Source: Actinomycetaceae bacterium
GTDB taxonomy: Bacteria > Actinomycetota > Actinomycetes > Actinomycetales > Actinomycetaceae
Assembly: GCA_030527545.1 (NCBI GenBank)
Contig: JAUNAP010000002.1
Span: 297,461-361,460, forward strand
Reading direction: 5' to 3'
Length of the DNA: 64,000 nucleotides
In this document: positions 26,154-35,021 of the stretch, piece by piece
Position numbering within the stretch: position 1 is the first letter of the stretch
Layout of the letters: the number at the start of each line of letters is the position of its first letter
Notes under the pieces: generated by a model
The model's input: the letters and a program-made list of their open reading frames with translations, nothing else
Told to the model about the DNA's origin: nothing
Databases searched by the model: none
Made by a program: the position numbers and the translations under genes

Positions 26154-28613
26154 ATGACTACCGAAGCCACCCCACCCACCGGCACGTCGCGACGTACCTT
26201 CTTGGCCTGGTCGGCTGCCGCCGGGGGTGCCGCTGGGCTGCTCGCTACCGCCGGGACATCAGTGGCGCTCGGTATCCCGAGCGTTAGCGCACGCAGCGCC
26301 GAGGGCGACCCCGAGGCGCAAACGACGGTGTGGAGCGCCTGCACGGTGAACTGCGGGTCGCGATGCCCGCTCAAACTCCAGGTCAAGGACGGAACAATCA
26401 CACGCGTCCTCCCCGAGTCGACCGGTGACAATTCGATCGGCAGTCAACGCATCCGCGCATGCGTGCGTGGACGCTCCATCCGTCACCGGATCTACAACCC
26501 GGATCGCCTTAAGCGTCCGCTCAAGCGCAAGCCGGGCACCAAGCGCGGCGATGGTCAGTGGGTCGAGGTTAGCTGGGAAGAAGCCCTCGACGACATCGCA
26601 CAGAAGATGAAAGAGCTCATCGCCACCTACGGAAACGAATCCATCTACCTCAACTACGGTACCGGCGTGCTCGGGGCGACGATGTCGCGTTCGTGGCCAC
26701 CCGCCGAAACCCCCTTCGCCCGCCTCATGAATCTCATCGGCGGCTACCTCAACCATTACTCCGACTATTCGACGTGCCAAATCACCTCGGCCTATCCCTA
26801 CCACTATGGGGAGTGGGTCGATTCGAACAGCTTCGACGATGCGAAAAACGCGAAGCTGCAGATCATGTTCGGCAACAATCCCCTCGAGACGCGCATGAGC
26901 GGCGGCGGAGAAACCTTCGTCACTCAGCAGACGAAGAGGGCCTCGAACGTGCGCACGATCATCATCGACCCGCGCTATTCCGAGACGGGAGTGGCCCTCG
27001 CTGACGAGTGGATTCCCCTGCGACCGGGAACGGATGCGGCACTCGTCGCCGGCATCGCTCACGTCATGATCGCCGAGGGGCTTCACGACCAGGCCTTCCT
27101 CGATCGCTATTGCGTCGGCTTCGACGAGGAACACATGCCCGAGGGGGCACCGGCCGGGGCGTCGTATCGGTCCTACATCGAGGGCAAGGGCCCCGACGGC
27201 GTCGAGAAGACACCGCAGTGGGCGGCCAAGGTGACCGGCGTGCCGGCCGGCCGCATCGTCCAGCTCGCCCGCGAGATCGGGAGCTCCAAGCCATGTGCGA
27301 TCACCCAGGGGTGGGGGCCGCAGCGCCACGCCAACGGCGAGAATTCAGCGCGCGCGATCTTCACGCTCGCGGCGATGGCCGGTCACATCGGCGTGCCCGG
27401 CGGCGGGACGGGCGCACGCGAAGGCAAATACTCCCTCCCCATGGTCTACCCCTTCAATACGGGAACAGAGAACCCCATCGAAACATCGATTTCTGTGTTC
27501 TCCTGGACCGACGCCGTCGATCACGGTGAGCGCATGACCGCCCTGCACGACGGGGTGCGCGGTAAGGACAAACTCGACGTCCCCATCAAGATGATCTGGC
27601 AGTACGGCGGCAACGCCCTGACGAATCAGCATGCTGACATCAACCGCACGGTCAAGCTGCTGCGCGACGAGTCCAAGTGCGAGCTCATCGTCGTCAACGA
27701 CATCCAGATGACCGTCTCGGCCCGCTACGCCGACTATGTCCTGCCCGACTGCTCTACGGCAGAGCAGCTCGACGTCATTCAGCAGGGATCGGCGGGAAAC
27801 CTCGGCTACACCATCATCGCAGATCAGGCCATCAAGCCGCTCTACGAATGTAAGCCCATCTACTGGGTGTGCACCGAGCTTGCCAAGCGCTTCGGGGTTG
27901 AGGATAAGTTCACCGAGGGTCGTACCCAAGAGGAATGGGTCCGCCACACGATCGAGGCTTCTCGGGCCGAGGTCGCCGATCTGCCCGACTTCGATACCCT
28001 GCGTGCGGCTGGCATCTGGAAGAAGGAGGGCGAATCCGTCATTCCTTTGCAGGATTTCCGTGCCGATCCCGAGGCCAATCCGCTTGAGACTCCCTCGGGC
28101 AAGATCGAGATCTATTCCTCGAAGCTCGCCGAGATGGCCCAAACCTGGCAGTTCGACGGCGCCAAGGGTGACAAGCTGACGGCGCTGCCCGAATACGTCG
28201 AGACGTGGGAGGGCCCCGAGGAAGCACGCGCCAAGGGCGCGAAATACCCCCTCCAGTGCATCGGCCACCACTTCAAGGGGCGCACGCACTCCTCCTACGG
28301 CAACGTCGACTGGTTGAAGGAGGCACATCGCCAGGTCGTGTGGATCAACCCCATCGACGCTCGTGCACGGGGTATTGCCCACGACGATCTCGTCGAGGTG
28401 TTCAACGACCGGGGGAAGGTTCACATTCACGCGTTCGTCACCGCCAGGATCGCGCCCGGCACCGTCTCTATCCCGCAGGGGGCGTGGTACACCCCAGACG
28501 GTGGGGTGGATAAGGGCGGTTCGGTCAATACCCTCACCTCGTGGCACCCCTCCCCGCTGGCCAAGGGCAACGCCCAGCACACTCTCACCGTTGCGTTGAG
28601 GAAGGTGAACTAG
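26154..28613 (+). CDS. dmsA: DMSO reductase-type molybdopterin oxidoreductase, catalytic subunit
   Basis: 819 residues, exported by Tat: the twin-arginine motif SRRTFLA is at residues 12-18, followed by a hydrophobic stretch to about 45. A [4Fe-4S] site is formed by C63, C67, C71 and C103. The probable molybdenum ligand is Ser206 in HYSDYSTCQI, matching DmsA rather than NarG or NapA. The C-terminal dinucleotide-binding domain is complete. ATG 26154 sits 6 bases after AGAGG; the ATG two codons earlier is less well spaced. With dmsB and dmsC it forms a membrane complex reducing DMSO or related S-/N-oxides with menaquinol. The true acceptor is unproven. Confidence 0.93.
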   Translation: MTTEATPPTGTSRRTFLAWSAAAGGAAGLLATAGTSVALGIPSVSARSAEGDPEAQTTVWSACTVNCGSRCPLKLQVKDGTITRVLPESTGDNSIGSQRIRACVRGRSIRHRIYNPDRLKRPLKRKPGTKRGDGQWVEVSWEEALDDIAQKMKELIATYGNESIYLNYGTGVLGATMSRSWPPAETPFARLMNLIGGYLNHYSDYSTCQITSAYPYHYGEWVDSNSFDDAKNAKLQIMFGNNPLETRMSGGGETFVTQQTKRASNVRTIIIDPRYSETGVALADEWIPLRPGTDAALVAGIAHVMIAEGLHDQAFLDRYCVGFDEEHMPEGAPAGASYRSYIEGKGPDGVEKTPQWAAKVTGVPAGRIVQLAREIGSSKPCAITQGWGPQRHANGENSARAIFTLAAMAGHIGVPGGGTGAREGKYSLPMVYPFNTGTENPIETSISVFSWTDAVDHGERMTALHDGVRGKDKLDVPIKMIWQYGGNALTNQHADINRTVKLLRDESKCELIVVNDIQMTVSARYADYVLPDCSTAEQLDVIQQGSAGNLGYTIIADQAIKPLYECKPIYWVCTELAKRFGVEDKFTEGRTQEEWVRHTIEASRAEVADLPDFDTLRAAGIWKKEGESVIPLQDFRADPEANPLETPSGKIEIYSSKLAEMAQTWQFDGAKGDKLTALPEYVETWEGPEEARAKGAKYPLQCIGHHFKGRTHSSYGNVDWLKEAHRQVVWINPIDARARGIAHDDLVEVFNDRGKVHIHAFVTARIAPGTVSIPQGAWYTPDGGVDKGGSVNTLTSWHPSPLAKGNAQHTLTVALRKVN

Positions 28614-28614
28614 C

Positions 28615-29241
28615 ATGTCGAAGCGCCTCGGCTTCTATTTCGACCAGACGCTGTGTAACGGCTGTAAGGCCTGCCAAATCGCCTGTAAGGACAAGCACGA
28701 CAATCCCCTGGGCGTCAATTGGCGTCGCGTCGTCGAATACACCGGCGGTTCCTGGAGCGTCGATGGTGACACCTTCACCCCCAAGGTGTTCACCTACTAC
28801 ACGTCGATCTCGTGCAACCACTGCGATGATCCGATTTGCGTGCGCGTGTGCCCGACGACCGCCATGCACGTGGGGGAGGACGGGGTCGTCTCAGTCGACG
28901 CCGGCAAGTGTGTGGGCTGCCGCTATTGTGAGTGGGCCTGTCCCTATTCGGCGCCCCAGTTCAATCCGGAACTCGGTCACATGACGAAGTGCGACCTGTG
29001 CGCTGACTATCGCGAGACTGGACAGGATCCGGCCTGCGTGGCCGCCTGCCCCTCGCGGGCTCTCGATTGGGGGCCCATCGACGAGCTGCGGGCCACCCAC
29101 GGCACGCTCGATGCTGTCGCGCCGTTACCCGACCCGTCCATCACCCGCCCGCGTCTCGTCATCACCCCGCATCGCGATGCTCAAAACTGGCGCGAGGGCA
29201 CCGGTGAGATCGCAAACCGCAAGGAGGTGCACCCCGAATGA
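28615..29241 (+). CDS. dmsB: DMSO reductase iron-sulfur subunit
   Basis: 208 residues with four ferredoxin-type cysteine groups: CNGCKACQIAC, CNHCDDPICVRVCP, CVGCRYCEWACP and CDLCADYRETGQDPACVAACP. These bind four [4Fe-4S] clusters carrying electrons from the membrane subunit to DmsA. It starts one base after the dmsA stop and overlaps dmsC by 4 bases. Confidence 0.95.
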   Translation: MSKRLGFYFDQTLCNGCKACQIACKDKHDNPLGVNWRRVVEYTGGSWSVDGDTFTPKVFTYYTSISCNHCDDPICVRVCPTTAMHVGEDGVVSVDAGKCVGCRYCEWACPYSAPQFNPELGHMTKCDLCADYRETGQDPACVAACPSRALDWGPIDELRATHGTLDAVAPLPDPSITRPRLVITPHRDAQNWREGTGEIANRKEVHPE

Positions 29242-30173
29242 ACGTCCACGAATGGCCTTTGACCGCCTTCACGATCCTCGCCCAGATGGCGGTCGGCACT
29301 TTTGTTGCACTCGGGGTCGTCACCGTTTCGTCGTCTCTCAAGGGGCGGCGAGCCGATGCCGTCGCGATCCCCGCGCTCTATGCTCTCGGCCCTGTCATGG
29401 TGGCTGCGCTCATCGCCTCCATGTTCCATCTGGGCACACCGACGCACGCACCCAACGCGATTCGCCATATCGCTACGTCCTGGCTTGCACGCGAGATCGT
29501 CTTCGGCGCTGGGTTCGCCGCGCTCGGATTTGCCTTCGCGGCGCTGACCTGGCTCGACTGGTGCGGCGAGAAGGTGAGGACGGCCCTCGCGGCGTTTACG
29601 GCCGTGTGGGGGCTGGTCTTCATCTGGGTGATGGCGAACGTCTATTACGGTTTGGAAACCGTGCCGGCGTGGAATCGGTGGACGACCCCCGCTCAGTTCT
29701 ACGGCTCGACCCTCCTGCTTGGGGCGCTCACTCTCGCGGTGGCGTTCGTGTGGTATACCGTTTTCTCTCGGGTTCGCGCAATCGATCGGGTGTGTACGGG
29801 GCGGCGGAGTGAGGCCGTCAACGACGTCGAGACGCGGAAGGTACTCGAGGATTCCCTGGTCGGCATTGGGCTGGTCAGCCTCGTTGCGCTGCTCATCCAG
29901 GTCGTCGTCGCCGTGTTCGCGACATTCCCTTCGGGCAGTCCGAATCCTGCCGAATACGAGTCCTCACCGGCCCTGTTTGCTCTCCGTCTGGTCCTCGCCA
30001 TCGTCGGCGCCGGTGCGCTCGGGCTGCTCCTAGCCGTCGCGAGGGTGAGGGGACGCGAAGTCGACTCGGCGCGTATCCGCCTGATCGTGACCCTGTGTTG
30101 GCTCATCGTCCTCGTCTCGGAGGTCCTTGGTCGCTTCATGTTCTACGGTCAGATGGATCGCATCGGCATTTAG
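29238..30173 (+). CDS. dmsC: DMSO reductase membrane anchor subunit
   Basis: 311 residues, about eight hydrophobic helices. The N-terminal WPLTAFTILAQMAVGTF is typical of DmsC, which anchors DmsAB and oxidises menaquinol. A cytoplasmic loop near residue 190 carries basic and acidic residues. Last functional gene of the dms operon; a flavodoxin remnant follows after 29 bases. Confidence 0.9.
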   Translation: MNVHEWPLTAFTILAQMAVGTFVALGVVTVSSSLKGRRADAVAIPALYALGPVMVAALIASMFHLGTPTHAPNAIRHIATSWLAREIVFGAGFAALGFAFAALTWLDWCGEKVRTALAAFTAVWGLVFIWVMANVYYGLETVPAWNRWTTPAQFYGSTLLLGALTLAVAFVWYTVFSRVRAIDRVCTGRRSEAVNDVETRKVLEDSLVGIGLVSLVALLIQVVVAVFATFPSGSPNPAEYESSPALFALRLVLAIVGAGALGLLLAVARVRGREVDSARIRLIVTLCWLIVLVSEVLGRFMFYGQMDRIGI

Positions 30174-30202
30174 CTGGTTTTTCCGCAGCGACGCCCCTAC
30201 CG

Positions 30203-30424
30203 ATGCCCCTCTACGCCTTCTTGGAGGGCCGCGATTTCGCCGGAAAGCCCATCATCCCGTTCGGTACCCATGGGGGATCGGGATTCTCCTCGACCGTACC
30301 GACAATCAAGGACTTGCAGCCCAAGGCGAGCGTGTCTGACGACGGGTTGACGATTTCTCGCGACGACATCGAGGACGCCCACGACGACATCGTCGAGTGG
30401 GTACACGAGGTATATGCGAGGTAG
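30203..30424 (+). pseudogene. Remnant of a flavodoxin (C-terminal half only)
   Basis: About 73 codons encode the end of a flavodoxin: PLYAFLEGRDFAGKPIIPFGTHGGSGF followed by SRDDIEDAHDDIVEWVHE. This corresponds to the last two strands and helices of flavodoxin-like proteins, including the flavin-contacting THGGSG loop. The N-terminal FMN-phosphate loop (TxTGNT) and first ~70 residues are missing, and the upstream bases are dmsC. An ATG at 30203 exists but no SD is evident. It is most likely a decayed gene fragment, though expression of a short peptide cannot be excluded. Confidence 0.7.
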
Positions 30425-30464
30425 TGCGAGCCGAAGACACCGAGCGCGGGGGGCGAGGCAACTG

Positions 30465-31070
30465 TCAGCGTAGCTGAGAGATAATCGCCTCCGCGTCGGC
30501 GTGCGAGATCGCCCCGAGGCGGGTCTGTTGGACGACACCGTCGGAGTCGATGAAGAAATGGGCGGGGATCGAGCTCACACGCCAGTTCGACGACAGCTGG
30601 GAGTCGGCGTCGGGAATCGAAACGTAGGGGAGTTTCAGCCGTTGAGCGTAGGCGTCGACGGTCGGTGAATCCTCGCCCATGTACACGGAAATGACGTCGA
30701 TCTTCCCGGATTGATGTGCAGCAACGATGTCGGGCGTTTCTGCGCGGCAAGCGGCACACCACGTCGCGTTAAAGACCACCCACACGGGCCGACCCCGGTG
30801 GTCGGCGAGGGAGACGGGGGAGCCATCAAGAGAGGTCCCCACCAGATCGGGGGCTGGCTGGCCGACCGTTGGAGCGGGACCCTGCGCCTGCGCGGAAGCT
30901 TCGACGGCAGACACGCCCGAACGCCCGTCTGCATCCTTGGCTGCATCGGATGACGCCGGTAGTGCCAGCCACACGCCGGCGCCCACGATAGCGACGATCG
31001 CTGCGAGGACACCGAGTCTGCCGGCCCGGGTCTCTCGCAGGCGCTCAATCGTCGAGGACTCGCTAGGCAT
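30465..31070 (-). CDS. TlpA/ResA-like membrane-anchored thiol-disulfide oxidoreductase
   Basis: 201 residues: an N-terminal anchor (about 20-36), an Ala/Gln-rich linker and a thioredoxin fold with active site WCAAC. The cis-Pro region is SIPAHFFID. In system II cytochrome c maturation such proteins reduce apocytochrome heme-binding cysteines before heme attachment. It is the last gene of the nrfH-to-tlpA operon and overlaps the ccsA gene by 8 bases. Confidence 0.9.
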   Translation of the reverse strand: MPSESSTIERLRETRAGRLGVLAAIVAIVGAGVWLALPASSDAAKDADGRSGVSAVEASAQAQGPAPTVGQPAPDLVGTSLDGSPVSLADHRGRPVWVVFNATWCAACRAETPDIVAAHQSGKIDVISVYMGEDSPTVDAYAQRLKLPYVSIPDADSQLSSNWRVSSIPAHFFIDSDGVVQQTRLGAISHADAEAIISQLR

Positions 31071-31932
31071 AAGAGTGCAGCCCCCCGAAGAAGTGGTTAC
31101 CGAAGTAGGCGAAGAGGACCGCGGCGAAACCGAGGATAAGGAGCCAGGCGGAGCGCTTTCCTCGCCAGTCGCCGACGACCCGGGCGTGGAGGTATCCGCC
31201 GTAGATGAGCCACGTGACGAACGCGGCCGTCTCCTTGGGATCCCAGCCCCAGTAGCGGCCCCACGCGGTGTCTGCCCACAGGGCGCCCAGCAGGATCATG
31301 ATGGTTAGCAGCGGGAAGGTCACAACGGCCGCGCGGTAGCCGATCTCGTCGAGGAGGTCGCGCTTTGGGCGGATCTCCTTGGGGATCCTCGGTTGGATGA
31401 GCCACAAGACGGCGGCGCCAAACGACACGCACGCGGCACCGTAGGCGAGGACCGCGAAGCCGACGTGGAGGGTGAGCAGGTAGGAGTTTTGCAGCGCCGG
31501 CACGAGCGGGATGACCGCGATCTCTTGGGTGTGGGCGTAGATGAGCAGCCCGATGACGACGGGAAAAACAACGAGGGATACTGCTTTGAGCCCGTAGCGC
31601 ACTGCGAAGAAAAGGAAGACGAGAAGGATGCCCCAGCTGAAGGACACTGCGAATTCATGCTGGTTGGCGAAGGGCCCGTGGCCCGTCAAGGCGACCCGCA
31701 TTGCCAGATAGACGGTGATGGCCAGAAGCGAGACGATGTGGAAGGCCATCCCATACCATCCGGCCGAATGCTCCTTTTTGGCGCGGGCACCGGAGACGTC
31801 ATCGGCGACCTTGTGGCCGTCCGCGGCTACGGCATTTTTCTTATAACCGCCAACGGCAATGAGGTTGGCGATGAGAGCGAGGATGGCGAAGACGGTGCCT
31901 GCGGCAAGTACATACTGTGATGTTTGAAGCAA
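31063..31932 (-). CDS. ccsA: Cytochrome c assembly protein CcsA/ResC
   Basis: 289 residues, eight or so helices. The tryptophan-rich heme-handling motif of the family appears as WGRYWGWDPKET, with flanking His residues. Together with ResB it exports heme and ligates it to CxxCH motifs. 3 bases downstream of resB, 8-base overlap with the tlpA gene. Shorter than fused CcsBA forms, so it depends on ResB. Confidence 0.94.
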   Translation of the reverse strand: MLQTSQYVLAAGTVFAILALIANLIAVGGYKKNAVAADGHKVADDVSGARAKKEHSAGWYGMAFHIVSLLAITVYLAMRVALTGHGPFANQHEFAVSFSWGILLVFLFFAVRYGLKAVSLVVFPVVIGLLIYAHTQEIAVIPLVPALQNSYLLTLHVGFAVLAYGAACVSFGAAVLWLIQPRIPKEIRPKRDLLDEIGYRAAVVTFPLLTIMILLGALWADTAWGRYWGWDPKETAAFVTWLIYGGYLHARVVGDWRGKRSAWLLILGFAAVLFAYFGNHFFGGLHSYA

Positions 31933-31935
31933 GGG

Positions 31936-33426
31936 TCATCCTTCCGAGGTAGACGAGGCATGCGGGGCCGACGCGGGTGGAGCGAGACGGGTTTCGACCT
32001 CGCGGACGAGGCTGGAGAACTGGCGTTCGAAGGCCGAGTCGATCGTGTCTACACTAGCAATCTCCACGACCGTGCGCGCGGCGCGAATCCGCCCGCTGCC
32101 GTCACGATCGTTCGCCTCTTGCCCGCCACATACGCGCACCCAGATGCGTCGGTGACGTGCTCCGAACGTGATCGCCATGCCGACGACGATGAGGATCGAT
32201 CCGATCCACATCCACAAGGCTCCGGGATCTTGTCGCAGCGTGATGCCCGTGTAGGGAACCTCCCTCACGAAGGTCACGTCGACGCCGCCGATGCTTGTCG
32301 ATGCTCCCTGGTCGACGACCTGCTCACCGAGGACCTTGCCTTCGCTGCCGGCCATGTCGACAACTTGGACGAGTGCCTGCCCACTGGCGACGTCTGGCGC
32401 GACCTGCCCGGACGCCGGGGTGGCAACGACGAGACGCAGCTTCTTGCCGCCGGTTTTCGCCGGCGGCAGGTCGGTGATGCCGATCTGATAGATATTGTCG
32501 TCGGAACGCTGGGTGAGGGCGAGGCCGCCGTCGTAGGCACTCTCAGCGCCATGGGTGGCCTTTACGAGGGCCGCGAAACCGTAGGAAGCCTGGTGGAATT
32601 TGTAGCCGTCGTAACGCAGCGGCGTGTTGACGCGCACGTCCTGGCTGGCGAGCTGCTTGCCGTCTTTGTCGGTGAGGACGAGGCGGGACACGTAGTCCGT
32701 GGGGCGTCCCTTTTCATCGTAGGTGTCCTTGAACGAGGTAGCCGTCAGCGTGTAGGGGGTCCCGTGCCCGACGTCGACGGGCGTGCCGACCGGCAGAGTA
32801 AGCGTCTCGTCGACCCCGGTGAGAGAAGACACAGCGAAAGCGGCGATGATGATGACGAATGCCGCGTGTGCGATCACCGTCCCGAAGGGACCAAATCGGT
32901 GCCTGTCGGCGTAGAAGCCTGCCGACCCTTCCGTCTCGTCGGGCAGGACCCGGTAGTGGCGCGACTGCACGGCCTTGCGCGCGGCCTCCAGGGCCTCCTC
33001 GACACTGGCTTTAGCCGGGACTTGTCCCTGGTATTGGGCGCGCCCGAAGAACTTTGGCGACACGTGCGTGCGCGGATGCTGGGCCTTGCGCCACAGCTGG
33101 GGGAGGCGGTGGAGCGTGCAGGCGATGATCGACAGCGCGAGGAGCGCCGAGATCACGAGGTAGGCCGGGGAGGTGTAGATGGTGAAGAAACCAAGGAAGC
33201 TGAGCGGAGTCGTCCACCCGCCGTAGCGGCCGCGCATCTGCTCGAGGAAGGCCTCGCGGGCTTGCGGCTGCGACATGACGCCGGCCGGTGCCTGCGTGAT
33301 GAGAGTACCCAGGAGCGTGAGTATCGCCATCGCGAGGATGAGGATGACGCCGACCTTCTTGTTATAGAAGAAGGCATAGATCGTGTGGAATGCGCGCACA
33401 AACGGATTCGTTGAACGTCGAGCCAT
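31936..33426 (-). CDS. resB: Cytochrome c biogenesis protein ResB/Ccs1
   Basis: 496 residues: three N-terminal membrane helices, a large extracytoplasmic domain (about 160-415) and a fourth helix near 420, then a ~60-residue acidic/basic cytoplasmic tail. The ResB family body includes FFTIYTSPAYL near the start and HQASYGFAA in the soluble domain. Partner of CcsA in the system II heme lyase. The 24-base gap to ccdA carries no terminator, so the operon continues. Confidence 0.92.
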   Translation of the reverse strand: MARRSTNPFVRAFHTIYAFFYNKKVGVILILAMAILTLLGTLITQAPAGVMSQPQAREAFLEQMRGRYGGWTTPLSFLGFFTIYTSPAYLVISALLALSIIACTLHRLPQLWRKAQHPRTHVSPKFFGRAQYQGQVPAKASVEEALEAARKAVQSRHYRVLPDETEGSAGFYADRHRFGPFGTVIAHAAFVIIIAAFAVSSLTGVDETLTLPVGTPVDVGHGTPYTLTATSFKDTYDEKGRPTDYVSRLVLTDKDGKQLASQDVRVNTPLRYDGYKFHQASYGFAALVKATHGAESAYDGGLALTQRSDDNIYQIGITDLPPAKTGGKKLRLVVATPASGQVAPDVASGQALVQVVDMAGSEGKVLGEQVVDQGASTSIGGVDVTFVREVPYTGITLRQDPGALWMWIGSILIVVGMAITFGARHRRIWVRVCGGQEANDRDGSGRIRAARTVVEIASVDTIDSAFERQFSSLVREVETRLAPPASAPHASSTSEG

Positions 33427-33450
33427 CGAGCTAGTCCTTCCCTAAAGCGC

Positions 33451-34143
33451 TTAGGCCGGCAGCAAGCCGGAGATTGTGGTCAGCATGTCCGTCATGATGA
33501 GGAAACCCGTCACGACGAGCAGCAGGCCCGTCGCCATGCTCACAGCGGTGTAGTGGCGTTTGAGCCAGGCCGTCACCGGCGTGAACGCGTTGACGCCCGC
33601 GGCGATCGCGATGAACGGCAGGCCCATGCTCGCTGAGAATACGACAAGGAGGAGTGTTCCGCGCGCGAAGGAGCCCGACTCGGCTGCCAGGGCGATGACG
33701 GCCCCAAGGACCGGCCCGATGCACGGTGTCCATCCGCAGCCGAAGGCCGCACCGAGGACGAATGCCTGCCAGGCGGGGGTGCGATGCGACCGTGGTCTCA
33801 CGTCGGTGCGGAACGTACGTTCGAGCACGGGCACGCGGATGAGGCCGGCGGCATGGAACCCGAACACGATGATGAGCGCCCCCGCGGCAATCCGAATGGG
33901 CACACGTGCGGGCGCCAGAATCGGCCCAAGCGTGGCCAGGACGCTCCACAACAGCACGAAGATCGCTGTGAAGCCGGCGACGAACAGGCACGCTTGGCGG
34001 ACGCTGTGCCACCGCGTCGGCTTGCCGGCCGCATCTTGAGCGAGGTAGGTGACCATGACGGGCACGAGCGGGAGGAAGCACGGGGAGACGAAGGCGAGCA
34101 GGCCCGCGCCAACAACGAGCGGGAGGGAGGGGTCGGCTCCCAT
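33451..34143 (-). CDS. ccdA: Thiol-disulfide membrane transporter CcdA
   Basis: 230 residues, six helices. Family features: the N-terminal AFVSPCFLPLVP with its reactive Cys-Pro and the GCGWTPCIGP segment holding the second Cys. It passes electrons from cytoplasmic thioredoxin to the TlpA/ResA-like protein. Its ATG shares one base with the stop of the TPR gene upstream. Confidence 0.94.
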   Translation of the reverse strand: MGADPSLPLVVGAGLLAFVSPCFLPLVPVMVTYLAQDAAGKPTRWHSVRQACLFVAGFTAIFVLLWSVLATLGPILAPARVPIRIAAGALIIVFGFHAAGLIRVPVLERTFRTDVRPRSHRTPAWQAFVLGAAFGCGWTPCIGPVLGAVIALAAESGSFARGTLLLVVFSASMGLPFIAIAAGVNAFTPVTAWLKRHYTAVSMATGLLLVVTGFLIMTDMLTTISGLLPA

Positions 34144-35021
34144 TACTGCCCGCCGTCAGGCGTCGGCATGCCGCCACCACGATGCATCGAAATGATCCTC
34201 GCCATGTCCGAATCCGGAGCGAGTTCGAGGACGCGATCCCACTCGCGATCGGCGCCTTCCTTGTCGGAAGGATCCTGGGAGAGGTACCAGAACCCGAGAT
34301 TGAAGTGGACTCGAGCATTGTCGGGTTGTGCAGCGACGACCCGTTCCCACTGTTCCTTCGCCCCGGCGAGGTCTTCGTTTTCAAACAGGAGCACCCCCAG
34401 CTCGAGCCGGGCGTCCATGTTGTTGGGGTCGGCCTCGATGGCGCGACGCACTTCGACGAGACGTGCCGCGCGTTCGGAGGCCGATCGTTCCATCTGGTCG
34501 CTCGCCGCGGCTGTGGGATGGGGCGACGCCGGCGTGTTGGGCCTGCCGAGCGCGTAGACACCGAGGACGACGACGGCGATCGCCGCGATCGCGACGACGA
34601 CGGCAAGCGTAGAGGTCCGCAGGGATCTGTTCGTAGCGACCGTCTCGTCCTTGACTGCGGCCTCGCGTTCGGGACGCTGCCTCGTCGAGGGAGTCGTCAC
34701 CGTTGAGGAGGCGTAGACGTCGTCATCTTCCTCGCCCAGCTCGGCGAGGGCGGCCTGCGTGCCGGCACTCGCGTCGACACCGAAGCTGGTTGCGGGTTCC
34801 GCCGTTTCGATCTCGGAGGAAACGGCGGCAAGATCGGCGAGGAGCGTCTCGGCGGCAGCACGGACGCGTTCGGCCTTTCCCTTGGCGTCCTCGGCGAGGC
34901 TATCGGGGGCAGAAGCGAGATAGGACAGCAGCTCATCGCGGCGCTCGCGCACGGAGACTTCGGTGATGTCTGCGTGCGCGAGCCCGAGGAGTGCTGCTGC
35001 GTCGTCGAGACGCTCAGCCAC
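34143..35021 (-). CDS. TPR protein of the cytochrome c maturation operon (NrfG/CcmI-like)
   Basis: 292 residues: a soluble N-terminal helical part (about 1-135, starting MAERLDDAAALLGL), a single membrane helix (about 137-158) and an external TPR domain (about 180-275) with units such as DPNNMDARLELGVLLFENED and QPDNARVHFNLGFWYL. NrfG and CcmI present apocytochrome c to the heme lyase. Position between nrfA and ccdA supports that role for NrfA. The cytoplasmic N-terminal domain is not part of those proteins and is unrecognised. Confidence 0.8.
   Translation of the reverse strand: MAERLDDAAALLGLAHADITEVSVRERRDELLSYLASAPDSLAEDAKGKAERVRAAAETLLADLAAVSSEIETAEPATSFGVDASAGTQAALAELGEEDDDVYASSTVTTPSTRQRPEREAAVKDETVATNRSLRTSTLAVVVAIAAIAVVVLGVYALGRPNTPASPHPTAAASDQMERSASERAARLVEVRRAIEADPNNMDARLELGVLLFENEDLAGAKEQWERVVAAQPDNARVHFNLGFWYLSQDPSDKEGADREWDRVLELAPDSDMARIISMHRGGGMPTPDGGQ

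Noticed and set aside
29181..30139. Minus-strand frames opposite dmsC
   Set aside because: No start signals or motifs; dmsC is coupled to dmsB and has membrane helices.
31924..33414. Plus-strand open frame of 496 codons
   Set aside because: Exact shadow of resB on the other strand; no recognisable domain and an Arg/Asp/Gly-rich composition typical of reversed high-GC genes.
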